Source of the DNA: Desulfurococcales archaeon
GTDB lineage: Archaea; Thermoproteota; Thermoprotei_A; Sulfolobales; Ignisphaeraceae
NCBI GenBank assembly: GCA_027037025.1
Contig: JALWBS010000035.1
Span: 1 to 12,120 of the forward strand
DNA length: 12,120 bases
Reading direction: 5' to 3'
Position numbers and translations under genes: made by a program. A model generated the notes under the pieces. It worked only from the letters and a program-made list of their open reading frames with translations, made no database searches and was not told the DNA's origin. How positions within the stretch are numbered: the stretch's first letter is position 1; every line of letters starts with the position of its first letter. This document shows, in pieces, positions 5,686 to 11,686 of this stretch.

Positions 5686-6536
5686 GCATCCCGATTTCGG
5701 ATTGCCATACGCATACTAACCCGGTTAAAGGTCTTGGCATGAAGGTGATCGCTAAGAAGTTCAGAGATGCAGGAGGCTGGTTCCTAGGAATAGTGTCTCT
5801 ACCACCGTCTCACTACGGGTTAGAGCCTACATTTGATGGGTATAGGAAGGCGTACGACCTTATCGTACGCGAATCCGAGAGCGCTAGAGACATCGGTTTA
5901 GAAGTTCGTTCATTCATAGGTATTCACCCTGCTGACATCGACAAGCTCTTAGCTAGGATTGGCATTGAGAAAACTGCTATGTTAGTGGATAGAGTTCTAG
6001 AGCTTGTTGAAGACTACATCAAGAGAGGCCTTGTTAATGGGTTAGGAGAGTTCGGAAAGCCTCACTACAAAACTGTTCCGGAAGCGTTTTCACTATGCGA
6101 ATACGTAACGATTAGAGCGCTGGAAATCGCTCGCGATTACCAAGTACCTGTACATCTCCATCTAGAGCAGAAGGGCATCGCAACAACTCGATCGCTCACA
6201 ATCATCACCAAGCTCGTCGGAATCTCTAAGGACTTGGTGATCGTGCATCACGCCGATACCAGAACCTCTATATCGTGCTCACAGCACGGTTACCCCCATA
6301 CAGTGCTAGGCAAATACGAGCTTCTTCGATCGGTACTCTCTTCAATACCAACAGCGGAGATGACCTTGGTGGAAAGCGACCATATAGATGATCCTAGAAG
6401 ACCTGGTGTCGCGATGTATCCGTGGGACATAGCTATCTCCATAGATAAACTTCGTGAAGATGGTTTCGACGAAGAGGTACTTCATAGAATTCTGGTGGAT
6501 AACGTCGTTAAGCTGTTCGGCGCTAAGCCTCCTTAA
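5682..6536 (+). CDS. TatD-related metal-dependent hydrolase
   Basis: A 284-residue TIM-barrel hydrolase of the amidohydrolase superfamily. Metal ligands fall in the expected order: Asp7 and His9-x-His11 in SDCHTHTNP, Glu123 in GLGEFG, His158 and His160 in VHLHLEQ, His189-His190 in VIVHHAD, and Asp233 in ESDHIDD. The His-rich pattern is like TatD nucleases, but the sequence looks like the separate archaeal branch often labelled only as predicted metal-dependent hydrolase, so DNase activity is inference. Length is normal for the family. The ATG overlaps the wHTH stop by 4 bases, and GGGAG at 5672-5676 is a good ribosome-binding site. The gene converges on the Cys-motif gene with a 60-base gap that holds no clear terminator. 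Confidence 0.85.
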   Translation: MSIPISDCHTHTNPVKGLGMKVIAKKFRDAGGWFLGIVSLPPSHYGLEPTFDGYRKAYDLIVRESESARDIGLEVRSFIGIHPADIDKLLARIGIEKTAMLVDRVLELVEDYIKRGLVNGLGEFGKPHYKTVPEAFSLCEYVTIRALEIARDYQVPVHLHLEQKGIATTRSLTIITKLVGISKDLVIVHHADTRTSISCSQHGYPHTVLGKYELLRSVLSSIPTAEMTLVESDHIDDPRRPGVAMYPWDIAISIDKLREDGFDEEVLHRILVDNVVKLFGAKPP

Positions 6537-6596
6537 CGACGATCAAGGCAAGGTGCTCAGCTTTCCTTACACAGGTGCACCAAGCCGCATCGCGTC

Positions 6597-6902
6597 TTAC
6601 TTACCTAAGACCTTGCTCACGAAAACATTCATTCTCTCCATCACACATTGATCTATACAGCTGGTTTCGCACTCGATAAGCTTCTTACCCGAAGCTAGAT
6701 CCCGGCATTTGGGATCGCACTCCCTTAAACAAGGAGCTTTATTGAGCTCTACGACAACATATCTACTGAGTCTAGTTACGTGGAACAAGTGTATGGCTCC
6801 TCTTTCTCGCAGCAACTCTAGGAATTTCTCAGCATCGTCCCGCGGTAGAACCACGAACCCGTGTCTAAGCAAGTGCTTAATGTAGTGTTGCGTAGCTTGC
6901 AC
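6597..6902 (-). CDS. Unknown protein with two CX3CX3C motifs (predicted Cys-rich helical hairpin)
   Basis: A 101-residue protein I do not recognise. Residues 1-53 look like a small alpha/beta unit without Cys (helix, strand FVVLP, helix DAEKFLELLRERG, strands HLFHV and YVVVEL). Residues 54-90 carry six Cys in a symmetric pattern: C58, C62, C66, then 11 residues, then C78, C82, C86. This would place three Cys on one face of each of two helices. There is no signal peptide and no membrane segment. Nested disulfides, or a metal or Fe-S site, are both possible. The start is GTG at 6900-6902, overlapping the upstream gene by 26 bases; a later TTG (codon 11) or GTG (codon 17) cannot be excluded. It is the last gene of a three-gene overlapping cassette. 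Confidence 0.7.
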   Translation of the reverse strand: MQATQHYIKHLLRHGFVVLPRDDAEKFLELLRERGAIHLFHVTRLSRYVVVELNKAPCLRECDPKCRDLASGKKLIECETSCIDQCVMERMNVFVSKVLGK

Positions 6903-7302
6903 AGCTATCCGACCCAGTGCGTAGATTTAACCTCCTATAGGGAATCTTTAAGAACTCGAGCACCTTCTCAACGTATCTAAAGTGATCAGGGGTTCCGCAC
7001 GATCTCCTCACGAGACCATTCAAGTACTTAACCTTTAGCAGCACCGAACCATCACTGTCTATGACCTCCACGAATCCTTTGATCTCGTTGCGTAAGTTCT
7101 TAACAAGCTTAAGGTGGACGATGACGCCACTTACGCGATCTACCTCAATCTCGTAGGCCTCCCCAATGCTGTAGGTAGCTCTAATCCGTCTTCTCCGCTT
7201 AACACTAGGTCTCCTAACATCGTTGCCCACGACCTCCAACACGGTTTCTCTAATCGCGTGTTTCGAGGTTTTACTGCGAGAACTCTCTTCTCGAAGAATC
7301 AA
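6877..7302 (-). CDS. Unknown protein with basic N-terminal region and beta-rich core
   Basis: A 141-residue protein, not recognised. Residues 1-42 are polar and basic, ending in KRRRRIR at 35-41, a likely nucleic-acid-contacting or flexible segment. Residues 43-100 alternate short beta strands (TYSIGEAYEIEVD, GVIVHLKLV, GFVEVID, VLLKVKYL). Residues 105-140 form a helix (HFRYVEKVLEFLKI) and a charged tail with Cys102 and Cys134. The start is TTG at 7300-7302, preceded by GGTGAG seven bases away, which supports it despite a 32-base overlap with the upstream gene. It overlaps the downstream Cys-motif gene by 26 bases. Such tight overlaps argue for one transcript and a shared function, but give no clue to what that is. 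Confidence 0.65.
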   Translation of the reverse strand: MILREESSRSKTSKHAIRETVLEVVGNDVRRPSVKRRRRIRATYSIGEAYEIEVDRVSGVIVHLKLVKNLRNEIKGFVEVIDSDGSVLLKVKYLNGLVRRSCGTPDHFRYVEKVLEFLKIPYRRLNLRTGSDSCASYATLH

Positions 7303-7552
7303 CTATGCTCACCACGGCACCTCTTTGAACAACACTAACGCTACCCAACTCAGCGAATAAGCATTTCTTCGATTTAGCAATCCCTTCCCTTCGCAAGAAC
7401 ACAACCCCGCTGATGATCACTTCCTCCGCACCCCTCAGCATACCCTCCTCAACTTGTTTACCACTCCCCTTCTCGTAGATTGAGTACAAAATCCCTTCGG
7501 GCTCGAAGCATACTCTAACAACAAACCTCGCATTGGCGCACATCTCCAGCAC
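7271..7552 (-). CDS. Unknown small beta-rich protein
   Basis: A protein of 93 residues from GTG 7550-7552, or 90 from ATG 7541-7543. For the ATG, an AGGTG element sits at good Shine-Dalgarno distance, so the shorter form is equally likely. The chain is mostly predicted beta strand: FVVRVCF, ILYSIYEK, EVIISGVVFLRR, CLFAELGSVSVVQ and AVVSIVD. Cys5, Cys15 and Cys64 are present without a metal-binding spacing. No motif was recognised. It is the promoter-proximal gene of the 6597-7552 cassette. A TATA box at 7582-7590 gives it a short leader, and its 3' end overlaps the next gene by 32 bases. Confidence 0.6.
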   Translation of the reverse strand: MLEMCANARFVVRVCFEPEGILYSIYEKGSGKQVEEGMLRGAEEVIISGVVFLRREGIAKSKKCLFAELGSVSVVQRGAVVSIVDSSRREFSQ

Positions 7553-7581
7553 CTAACCTCATTACGAACCAGACTATCCCT

Positions 7582-7590
7582 CTTTTATAT
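7582..7590 (-). promoter_or_regulatory. TATA box for the 6597-7552 cassette
   Basis: On the minus strand the sequence is ATATAAAAG followed by AGGG, a good archaeal TATA box. It lies 30-38 bases upstream of the GTG at 7552, with a predicted transcript start near 7560. The same AT-rich patch, with CTTATTAAT at 7596-7604, probably also serves the divergent adenosine kinase gene. Confidence 0.6.
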
Positions 7591-7635
7591 CTGTGCTTAT
7601 TAATCTTGAACTGTTTTGATAATCGGTGGTATTGC

Positions 7636-8127
7636 TTGAGTACGCCCAGGATACTGGTCATAAACGTTCCGATACCAGAAAAGTCGAGCGTTATCATAGG
7701 TCAGAGCCACTTCATAAAGACCGTCGAGGATATCTACGAAGCGTTGATGAGCAGCGTTCCCGGGATAAGATTCGGTCTGGCTTTCAATGAGGCTAGCGGT
7801 AAGAGACTCGTTCGATACGAAGGCAACGATGAGGAGCTTACTAAGGTAGCTATAGACACTGCCTTAAAGATTGGAGCAGGTCACGTATTCGTCCTGTACA
7901 TAAGGAATGCTTGGCCCATAAACGTGCTCAACGCATTGAAGCACGTGGTGGAGGTCGTGAGGATCTACGTCGCTACATCGAACCCCGTGCAGGTAATCGT
8001 TGCAGAGACTGATCAGGGGAGAGCGGTGCTAGGGGTAGTGGATGGGTACTGCGTCGTGGGCGTGGAGAGCGACGAGGATAAAGCTGAAAGGCATCGATTC
8101 CTACGGGAGATCGGATATAAGAAGTGA
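7636..8127 (+). CDS. Adenosine-specific kinase (DUF355/COG1839 family)
   Basis: A 163-residue cytosolic protein of the family annotated as adenosine-specific kinase (Pfam PF04008), known from a Pyrobaculum structure; physiological phosphorylation of adenosine is known only from family annotation. The hallmark segments are present: FGLAFNEASGKRLVRYEGND, IGAGHVFVLYIRNAWPINVLN, ATSNPVQVIVAETDQGRAVLGVVDG (in parts), and the ending FLREIGYKK. I chose TTG 7636-7638 over an in-frame TTG at 7606. GGTGGT at 7624-7629 is a well-spaced ribosome-binding site, the product then has the usual family length, and the first 10 residues of the longer form (NCFDNRWYC) do not look like family sequence. It is divergent from the unknown cassette and 18 bases upstream of the basic-tailed gene, probably in one operon. 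Confidence 0.9.
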   Translation: MSTPRILVINVPIPEKSSVIIGQSHFIKTVEDIYEALMSSVPGIRFGLAFNEASGKRLVRYEGNDEELTKVAIDTALKIGAGHVFVLYIRNAWPINVLNALKHVVEVVRIYVATSNPVQVIVAETDQGRAVLGVVDGYCVVGVESDEDKAERHRFLREIGYKK

Positions 8128-8145
8128 GCCCTTTCGGGTAGCACC

Positions 8146-8787
8146 ATGAAGATATCGATAGATCTTTTTAAGCGCATTACCATAGAGATTCCTGAGGTCG
8201 TATTCGAAGTATTTAGTAGAGTGGACAGCAAAGTGCTGGAGGCAAACGAAGAGCTTGTGACGAGGTTCGTAGAGAATGAAGAGCTCGCATCTTCGTGGAT
8301 ATTAAGCGTTGTTTCTTCCTACAAGAACTCTGCAGACTATGCTCTTGCAACCATCAGCAACGGTTCGATGTCCTTATCCATAGGAGTGTTTATCAGGAAC
8401 AAACCTAGCAAGCAAGTACTCATAGCCCCGAGCATTTCAAAGCTTTACAGAGTGATCTACGTAGAGGATTCTGGAAACAGCTCCTCACCCTCGAGAGAAA
8501 CCGCGATCAGTAGCTCTAGCCTTAGCAATGCACATATCTACACCCCTCCCGAGGAATACTACGTGTTCGAATCCATGTTCATACCGAAGGTGGATAGAGG
8601 TATTCTGATATTTGAGCACGACTACGGAAACACGCTCATAGACATAAAGGAGTTTATGGAGTTCAGAGCTTCTAGTACCGAGGTACGCCAGAGTAAAACC
8701 TCTAAGAGGTCGTCAAGATCCTCAAAGGGATCCCGATCCAAAAAGGGTAAGCGTTCTAAGCGTAGGAAAGTAGCTTCATCCAAGTAA
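8146..8787 (+). CDS. Unknown protein with an extreme Lys/Arg/Ser-rich C-terminal tail
   Basis: A 213-residue protein, not recognised. Residues 1-100 look like a compact alpha/beta domain. Residues 108-128 are a Ser/Pro-rich linker. Residues 130-172 form a second strand-rich segment (EEYYVFESMFIP, GILIFEHDYGNTLIDIKEF). Residues 181-213 are a low-complexity tail in which 16 of 33 residues are Lys or Arg, 11 are Ser, and none is acidic. This predicts a disordered, highly positive tail suited to binding DNA, RNA or polyphosphate. ATG 8146 follows the adenosine kinase stop by 18 bases. The 3' end overlaps the convergent argF by 12 bases. No transmembrane or signal sequence is visible. A regulatory or chromatin-related role is possible but unproven. 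Confidence 0.7.
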   Translation: MKISIDLFKRITIEIPEVVFEVFSRVDSKVLEANEELVTRFVENEELASSWILSVVSSYKNSADYALATISNGSMSLSIGVFIRNKPSKQVLIAPSISKLYRVIYVEDSGNSSSPSRETAISSSSLSNAHIYTPPEEYYVFESMFIPKVDRGILIFEHDYGNTLIDIKEFMEFRASSTEVRQSKTSKRSSRSSKGSRSKKGKRSKRRKVASSK

Positions 8788-9720
8788 TGCTATTAACACT
8801 GCTTTTGCTGTATGAAGTCTGTTCTCAGCTTGATCCCAAACCACGGAATTCTTGGACTCTATGATCTCGTCAACAACCTCTTCTCCGCGGTGCGCTGGAA
8901 GGCAGTGCATGAATATGTAATCTTTCTTGGCATGCTTTACGAGTTCAGGGTTAACCTGGAGATGCCTTAGGTCTCTAATCCTCTTCTCACGCTCAGCTTC
9001 TTGCCCCATGCTCACCCACACGTCGGTGTATATCACATCAGCATCCTTAACTGCCTCTACGGGGTCGTACGTTATTACGATCTCTGCTTTGGTTTCGCTA
9101 GCCTCTTCCTGAGCTAACTTAAGTATCTCCTTACGTGGTTCGTACCCCTTAGCCGTTGCTATGTATAGCTTGCCCCCTAGCTTAGCTACCGCCAACATGA
9201 GGCTGTGCAACACGTTGTCCGCTCCATCACCTACGAAAGCTATCTTCAGCTTGGCTATATCCCCCTTGAACTCCTCTATGGTCATTACATCGGCCAGAGC
9301 CTGAAGTGGATGCTCGACATCGCTCAGAGCATTTATCACTGGAATGCTAGCGTAACGAGCGAGCTCTACGAGGGTATCGTGTCTGTATACACGTGCGGCT
9401 ATGGCGTCTAGATAACGATCCAAGACCCTTGCAGTATCTTTAATGGGCTCTCCTCTAGCTAGCTGAAGCTCGCTCGAGGATAAGTACAGCGCTTCACCAC
9501 CAAGCTCCCTCATAGCAACCTCTAGGCTTACACGAGTACGGGTACTGGGCTTCTCGAATATGAGACCAAGTATCTTCCCTTTCAAGACCTCGAGCTTCCT
9601 AAGACCAATGCGCCGAACGTTCTTGAGATGCTTCGATAATTCGATCAGAGCTCGCAGCTCGTCTCTACTCAGATCCGCTATCGATAACAGATCGCGTCCC
9701 TTAAGGGTTTGGAGAGCCAT
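8776..9720 (-). CDS. argF: Ornithine carbamoyltransferase
   Basis: Catalyses carbamoyl phosphate plus ornithine to citrulline in arginine biosynthesis, in the cytoplasm. Diagnostic motifs are complete: STRTR at 59-63 and HPLQ at 137-140 (carbamoyl phosphate binding), GDGADNV at 164-170, DVWVSMG at 233-239 (ornithine side, the SMG loop) and HCLP at 272-275 (catalytic Cys273). Length, 314 residues, is standard. The SMG loop and DVW separate it from aspartate carbamoyltransferase. ATG 9718-9720 has GAGGGG nine bases upstream and a TATA-like ATATAT at 9756-9761, so it has its own promoter although fen lies on the same strand 66 bases upstream. No other arginine genes are adjacent. Its 3' end overlaps the convergent basic-tailed gene by 12 bases. 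Confidence 0.96.
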   Translation of the reverse strand: MALQTLKGRDLLSIADLSRDELRALIELSKHLKNVRRIGLRKLEVLKGKILGLIFEKPSTRTRVSLEVAMRELGGEALYLSSSELQLARGEPIKDTARVLDRYLDAIAARVYRHDTLVELARYASIPVINALSDVEHPLQALADVMTIEEFKGDIAKLKIAFVGDGADNVLHSLMLAVAKLGGKLYIATAKGYEPRKEILKLAQEEASETKAEIVITYDPVEAVKDADVIYTDVWVSMGQEAEREKRIRDLRHLQVNPELVKHAKKDYIFMHCLPAHRGEEVVDEIIESKNSVVWDQAENRLHTAKAVLIALLG

Positions 9721-9755
9721 GGGTCGGCGCCCCTCAGCACTTACGGACTGTCGAG

Positions 9756-9761
9756 ATATAT
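9756..9761 (-). promoter_or_regulatory. TATA-like element for argF
   Basis: On the minus strand ACCATATATCTCG lies 36-41 bases before the argF ATG, in the 66-base gap after fen. Spacing predicts a transcript start near 9733 and a leader of about 13 bases that includes the GAGGGG ribosome-binding site. Confidence 0.45.
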
Positions 9762-9786
9762 GGTTTCTCTGCTTGGAAAAAGCGAT

Positions 9787-10845
9787 CTATCTACGCTTGA
9801 ACCAAGCATCGAGACTCGTTATCTTACCCCGTAGATACTCTCTATACGCCTTCTTCAACCTCTGCAACGCGTTCTGCACTCTATCGAGCGAGAAATCGTG
9901 TTCGTGAACCAGTATCTCTATAACCATCTTCTCGTCAGGTTCTCGCCATTCCAACTTGTAGTTGTCCGTCACCCTAGGGTTCAGGAAGTACTCTCTTATC
10001 TTGAGAGGATCCTCGGGAAACTGCGCTCGTGGAAGAACTTTCAGAACCTTTTCGAGAGAGCCATGGGTTTTTATCAGCTGAAGCGCGGTTTTTGGACCGA
10101 TGCCCTCGACACCGTCCGGATTGTAGTCCGTGCCTATGAGAATAGCTATGTCGACGAGTTGCTCCCTAGTTATTCCAAGGGATTTTAGGAGCTCGTTTAG
10201 GTATATAACCTCAGGCTTGATCTCGACGTACACATCCTTACCTGGGAGTTTTCTTCTACCCGTGATTGTGAGATTTCTGACCAGCCTCGGTGCTCCAAAG
10301 AGAAGAGCATCGTAATCCTGGCTAGCCGCTGCCCAGGCATCTCCCTTCGCAGCCATGTAAGCTGCTTGAGCCTCGCCCTCGGCGGGCGCCTCTACGTAGG
10401 GTATGCCCATAGCCTCCAGCAGCTTCTTAGCGCTATCAACCATTTCCTGACTTAACCTAATCGCTTGCACAGAGTACTTCCTCGCTTCTTCAATCCTACC
10501 TTCCTCTCGTGCGCGAGCTGCTAACTCCGCCGCTTTCTCTCGCCTAATCCTTCTACGCTCGATCTCCTGCCTCTTCAGCTCCGGCGGAGTCCCGTCGAAT
10601 ACGTACACGGGCTTTATTCCGTTCTCAACCAAGTTGATGGTTCTGTAGAACAGCCCGCTTAGATGACTCGTCACCCTACCTTTCCTATCCATCAAGGGCG
10701 TTCCGTCGGGTTGCCTTATCGCAGCTAGGAATTGGTACAATGCGTTGTAAGCGTCTAACGCTATCACCTTCCCCATCAACTCTCTAAGATCAACAATCTC
10801 CTTCTTTGCTGAGGAAGGGATCAGGTCGCGTAGGTTCACACCCAC
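9787..10845 (-). CDS. fen: Flap endonuclease FEN-1
   Basis: Structure-specific 5' nuclease that removes flaps during Okazaki fragment maturation and repair. The N domain (residues 1-100) has Asp31 in LDAYN and Asp84 in VFDGTPP. The basic helical-clamp region spans about 95-135. The I domain has Glu156 and Glu158 in PAEGEAQ, and Asp177 and Asp179 in SQDYD. Asp240 starts the helix-hairpin-helix segment GTDYNPDGVEGIGPKTAL (238 on). All metal-binding acids are present, and 352 residues is normal. The C-terminal PCNA-binding motif ITSLDAWF (342-349) keeps Leu and Trp-Phe but has Ile where Gln is canonical. The start is GTG 10843-10845, with GGGGT about six bases upstream, and MGVNLRDLIP is the expected N-terminus. 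It is probably transcribed with the upstream translation genes. Confidence 0.96.
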   Translation of the reverse strand: MGVNLRDLIPSSAKKEIVDLRELMGKVIALDAYNALYQFLAAIRQPDGTPLMDRKGRVTSHLSGLFYRTINLVENGIKPVYVFDGTPPELKRQEIERRRIRREKAAELAARAREEGRIEEARKYSVQAIRLSQEMVDSAKKLLEAMGIPYVEAPAEGEAQAAYMAAKGDAWAAASQDYDALLFGAPRLVRNLTITGRRKLPGKDVYVEIKPEVIYLNELLKSLGITREQLVDIAILIGTDYNPDGVEGIGPKTALQLIKTHGSLEKVLKVLPRAQFPEDPLKIREYFLNPRVTDNYKLEWREPDEKMVIEILVHEHDFSLDRVQNALQRLKKAYREYLRGKITSLDAWFKRR

Positions 10846-10878
10846 GTTTAACCCCTAGGAAAGTGCTGTTCCGGGATA

Positions 10879-10891
10879 GAATATGTTATTC
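10879..10891. repeat. Short AT-rich dyad upstream of fen
   Basis: GAATA (10879-10883) and TATTC (10887-10891) form a perfect inverted repeat around TGT. The dyad lies 34-46 bases before the fen GTG, where a fen TATA box would be expected, and just after the stop of the small winged-helix gene. It could be an operator or only a weak AT-rich promoter. Confidence 0.3.
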
Positions 10892-10896
10892 GGTGT

Positions 10897-11118
10897 TCAG
10901 GGCTTCTTCTTCAGAACCACTACCTTAACATCCTCCTTCACGGAACGCGCGCTTACGAAACCCTCGATTTCCAAACTCATTATTATGTGTGAAAACTCGC
11001 TTTTAGAAATGTCTCTCTCCCTCCTTAGGTACTCCAGGATCTCTCTATCTAGCGCTGAGCCTCCCTTAGTTTGGAGATACTCGAATATCTTGAACTCTAT
11101 CGATCTTCTGCAGTACAT
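10897..11118 (-). CDS. Small winged-helix DNA-binding protein
   Basis: A 73-residue, single-domain winged helix. Residues 5-17 form helix 1, 22-34 helix 2 (DREILEYLRRER), 37-53 the recognition helix (SKSEFSHIIMSLEIEGF), and 54-72 a beta-hairpin wing (VSARSVKEDVKVVVLKKK) with a basic end. There is no effector or dimerisation domain, so it resembles the tiny wHTH proteins common in Crenarchaeota. ATG 11116-11118 is preceded by AAGGT and lies 11 bases after the aEF-1beta stop. The fen start follows 51 bases downstream, and that gap holds the dyad GAATA-TGT-TATTC (10879-10891). Position between a translation factor and FEN-1 is consistent with local regulation, but no target is shown. Confidence 0.78.
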   Translation of the reverse strand: MYCRRSIEFKIFEYLQTKGGSALDREILEYLRRERDISKSEFSHIIMSLEIEGFVSARSVKEDVKVVVLKKKP

Positions 11119-11129
11119 AGCTAAGTACC

Positions 11130-11411
11130 TTAAGGACCTAGCCTAGATATGTAGACCACGTCCACATTATCAATTCCTTCGACGGACTTCACGATGTCTT
11201 CTACCTCCTCTGTTCCGCCCTCGATATTCTCCGGCATTACTATGTATAGATCCACGGCTCTGTATCCAAAGGCTATTTCAACGGGTTCCCATTTCATTAA
11301 CGCGTAGCGATCTTTGGGTAGCTTCTCCTCGACTTTCTTCACTAAAGGCTCTAGATTTTCAAGAACCTCTGAAGGGTAGGCACGTACCACGACAATTACC
11401 TGTCCCGCCAT
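11130..11411 (-). CDS. ef1b: Translation elongation factor aEF-1beta
   Basis: Nucleotide-exchange factor that recharges aEF-1alpha with GTP. It is a single-domain ferredoxin-like protein equivalent to the C-terminal domain of eukaryotic EF-1beta. Family features seen are the first strand QVIVVVRAYPSE, the helix with LEPLVKKVEEKLP, the central strand motif WEPVEIAFGYRAVDLYIVMP and the closing VDVVYISRLG. I chose ATG 11409-11411 (93 residues) because GGTGG sits six bases upstream. The GTG at 11418-11420 would add only VKM and directly abuts the stop of the Zn-ribbon gene. Length matches archaeal members (about 88-95). It follows the Zn-ribbon gene and precedes the small winged-helix gene with an 11-base gap, so the three are clearly one operon. 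Confidence 0.94.
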   Translation of the reverse strand: MAGQVIVVVRAYPSEVLENLEPLVKKVEEKLPKDRYALMKWEPVEIAFGYRAVDLYIVMPENIEGGTEEVEDIVKSVEGIDNVDVVYISRLGP

Positions 11412-11420
11412 CTTAACCAC

Positions 11421-11624
11421 CTAAGGACCTTCAAACCCACAGTTAGGGCATCTGTAAGGAACAACCATGGTTCGGCATTTGTAACAACGCCAGATCACGA
11501 TCGCTCCACAGTTAGGGCATGGGAAAACAGTTGCCTTCTCTCCCGGAACTATGGTCTTTCGACAACTAGAGCAAACCTTTATCGGAGCCGCTTCGTATAC
11601 CGCTGGTTGAGATTGCGTAGACAT
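11421..11624 (-). CDS. Zn-ribbon protein with four CxxC pairs (DUF1610/COG2888-like)
   Basis: A 67-residue protein built around four zinc-binding knuckles: C18-C21, C36-C39 (CPNCG), C47-C50 (CYKC) and C59-C62 (CPNCG). Eight Cys suggest two bound zinc ions in a double ribbon. The first 15 residues are a flexible polar leader. The family is predicted to be RNA-binding with a function in translation, and its usual position directly before aEF-1beta is kept here. ATG 11622-11624 has AGGTG about ten bases upstream, and the AT-rich promoter lies near 11664-11673. The stop TAG at 11421-11423 runs straight into the aEF-1beta start region. No residue deviates from the expected pattern; the exact molecular role is unproven. 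Confidence 0.9.
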   Translation of the reverse strand: MSTQSQPAVYEAAPIKVCSSCRKTIVPGEKATVFPCPNCGAIVIWRCYKCRTMVVPYRCPNCGFEGP

Positions 11625-11663
11625 GCCGCTGACACCTAGAACCTAGTTGAGGTGTTTCAGAGA

Positions 11664-11673
11664 TTAAAATATT
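11664..11673 (-). promoter_or_regulatory. AT-rich promoter of the Zn-ribbon/aEF-1beta/wHTH/fen operon
   Basis: On the minus strand AATATTTTAATC is the best TATA-like element in the 62-base divergent gap. It lies 40-49 bases before the ATG at 11624, predicting a leader of about 15 bases. For the divergent pth2 it is only 14-23 bases from the ATG at 11687. It would fit pth2 only if transcription began at or just inside the start codon, so that promoter is uncertain. Confidence 0.45.
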
Positions 11674-11686
11674 GTTGGTGATAACG

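Noticed and set aside
6537..6596. Terminator or small gene between the TatD-like and double-CX3CX3C genes
   Set aside because: The 60 bases contain no strong hairpin, no T-run and no credible short ORF with a ribosome-binding site.
7409..7450. CTGATGA sequence resembling a C/D-box sRNA box C
   Set aside because: The preceding base is not the required purine, no matching D and C'/D' boxes lie at proper distances, and the stretch is coding on the minus strand.
7606..7635. Extra ten N-terminal codons for the adenosine-specific kinase
   Set aside because: No ribosome-binding site precedes the TTG at 7606 and the residues do not resemble the family; the TTG at 7636 has a well-placed GGTGGT and gives the expected length.
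9898..10188. Plus-strand open frame opposite fen
   Set aside because: FEN-1 is continuous on the minus strand with all active-site acids; the opposite frame has no motif and no promoter or ribosome-binding site.
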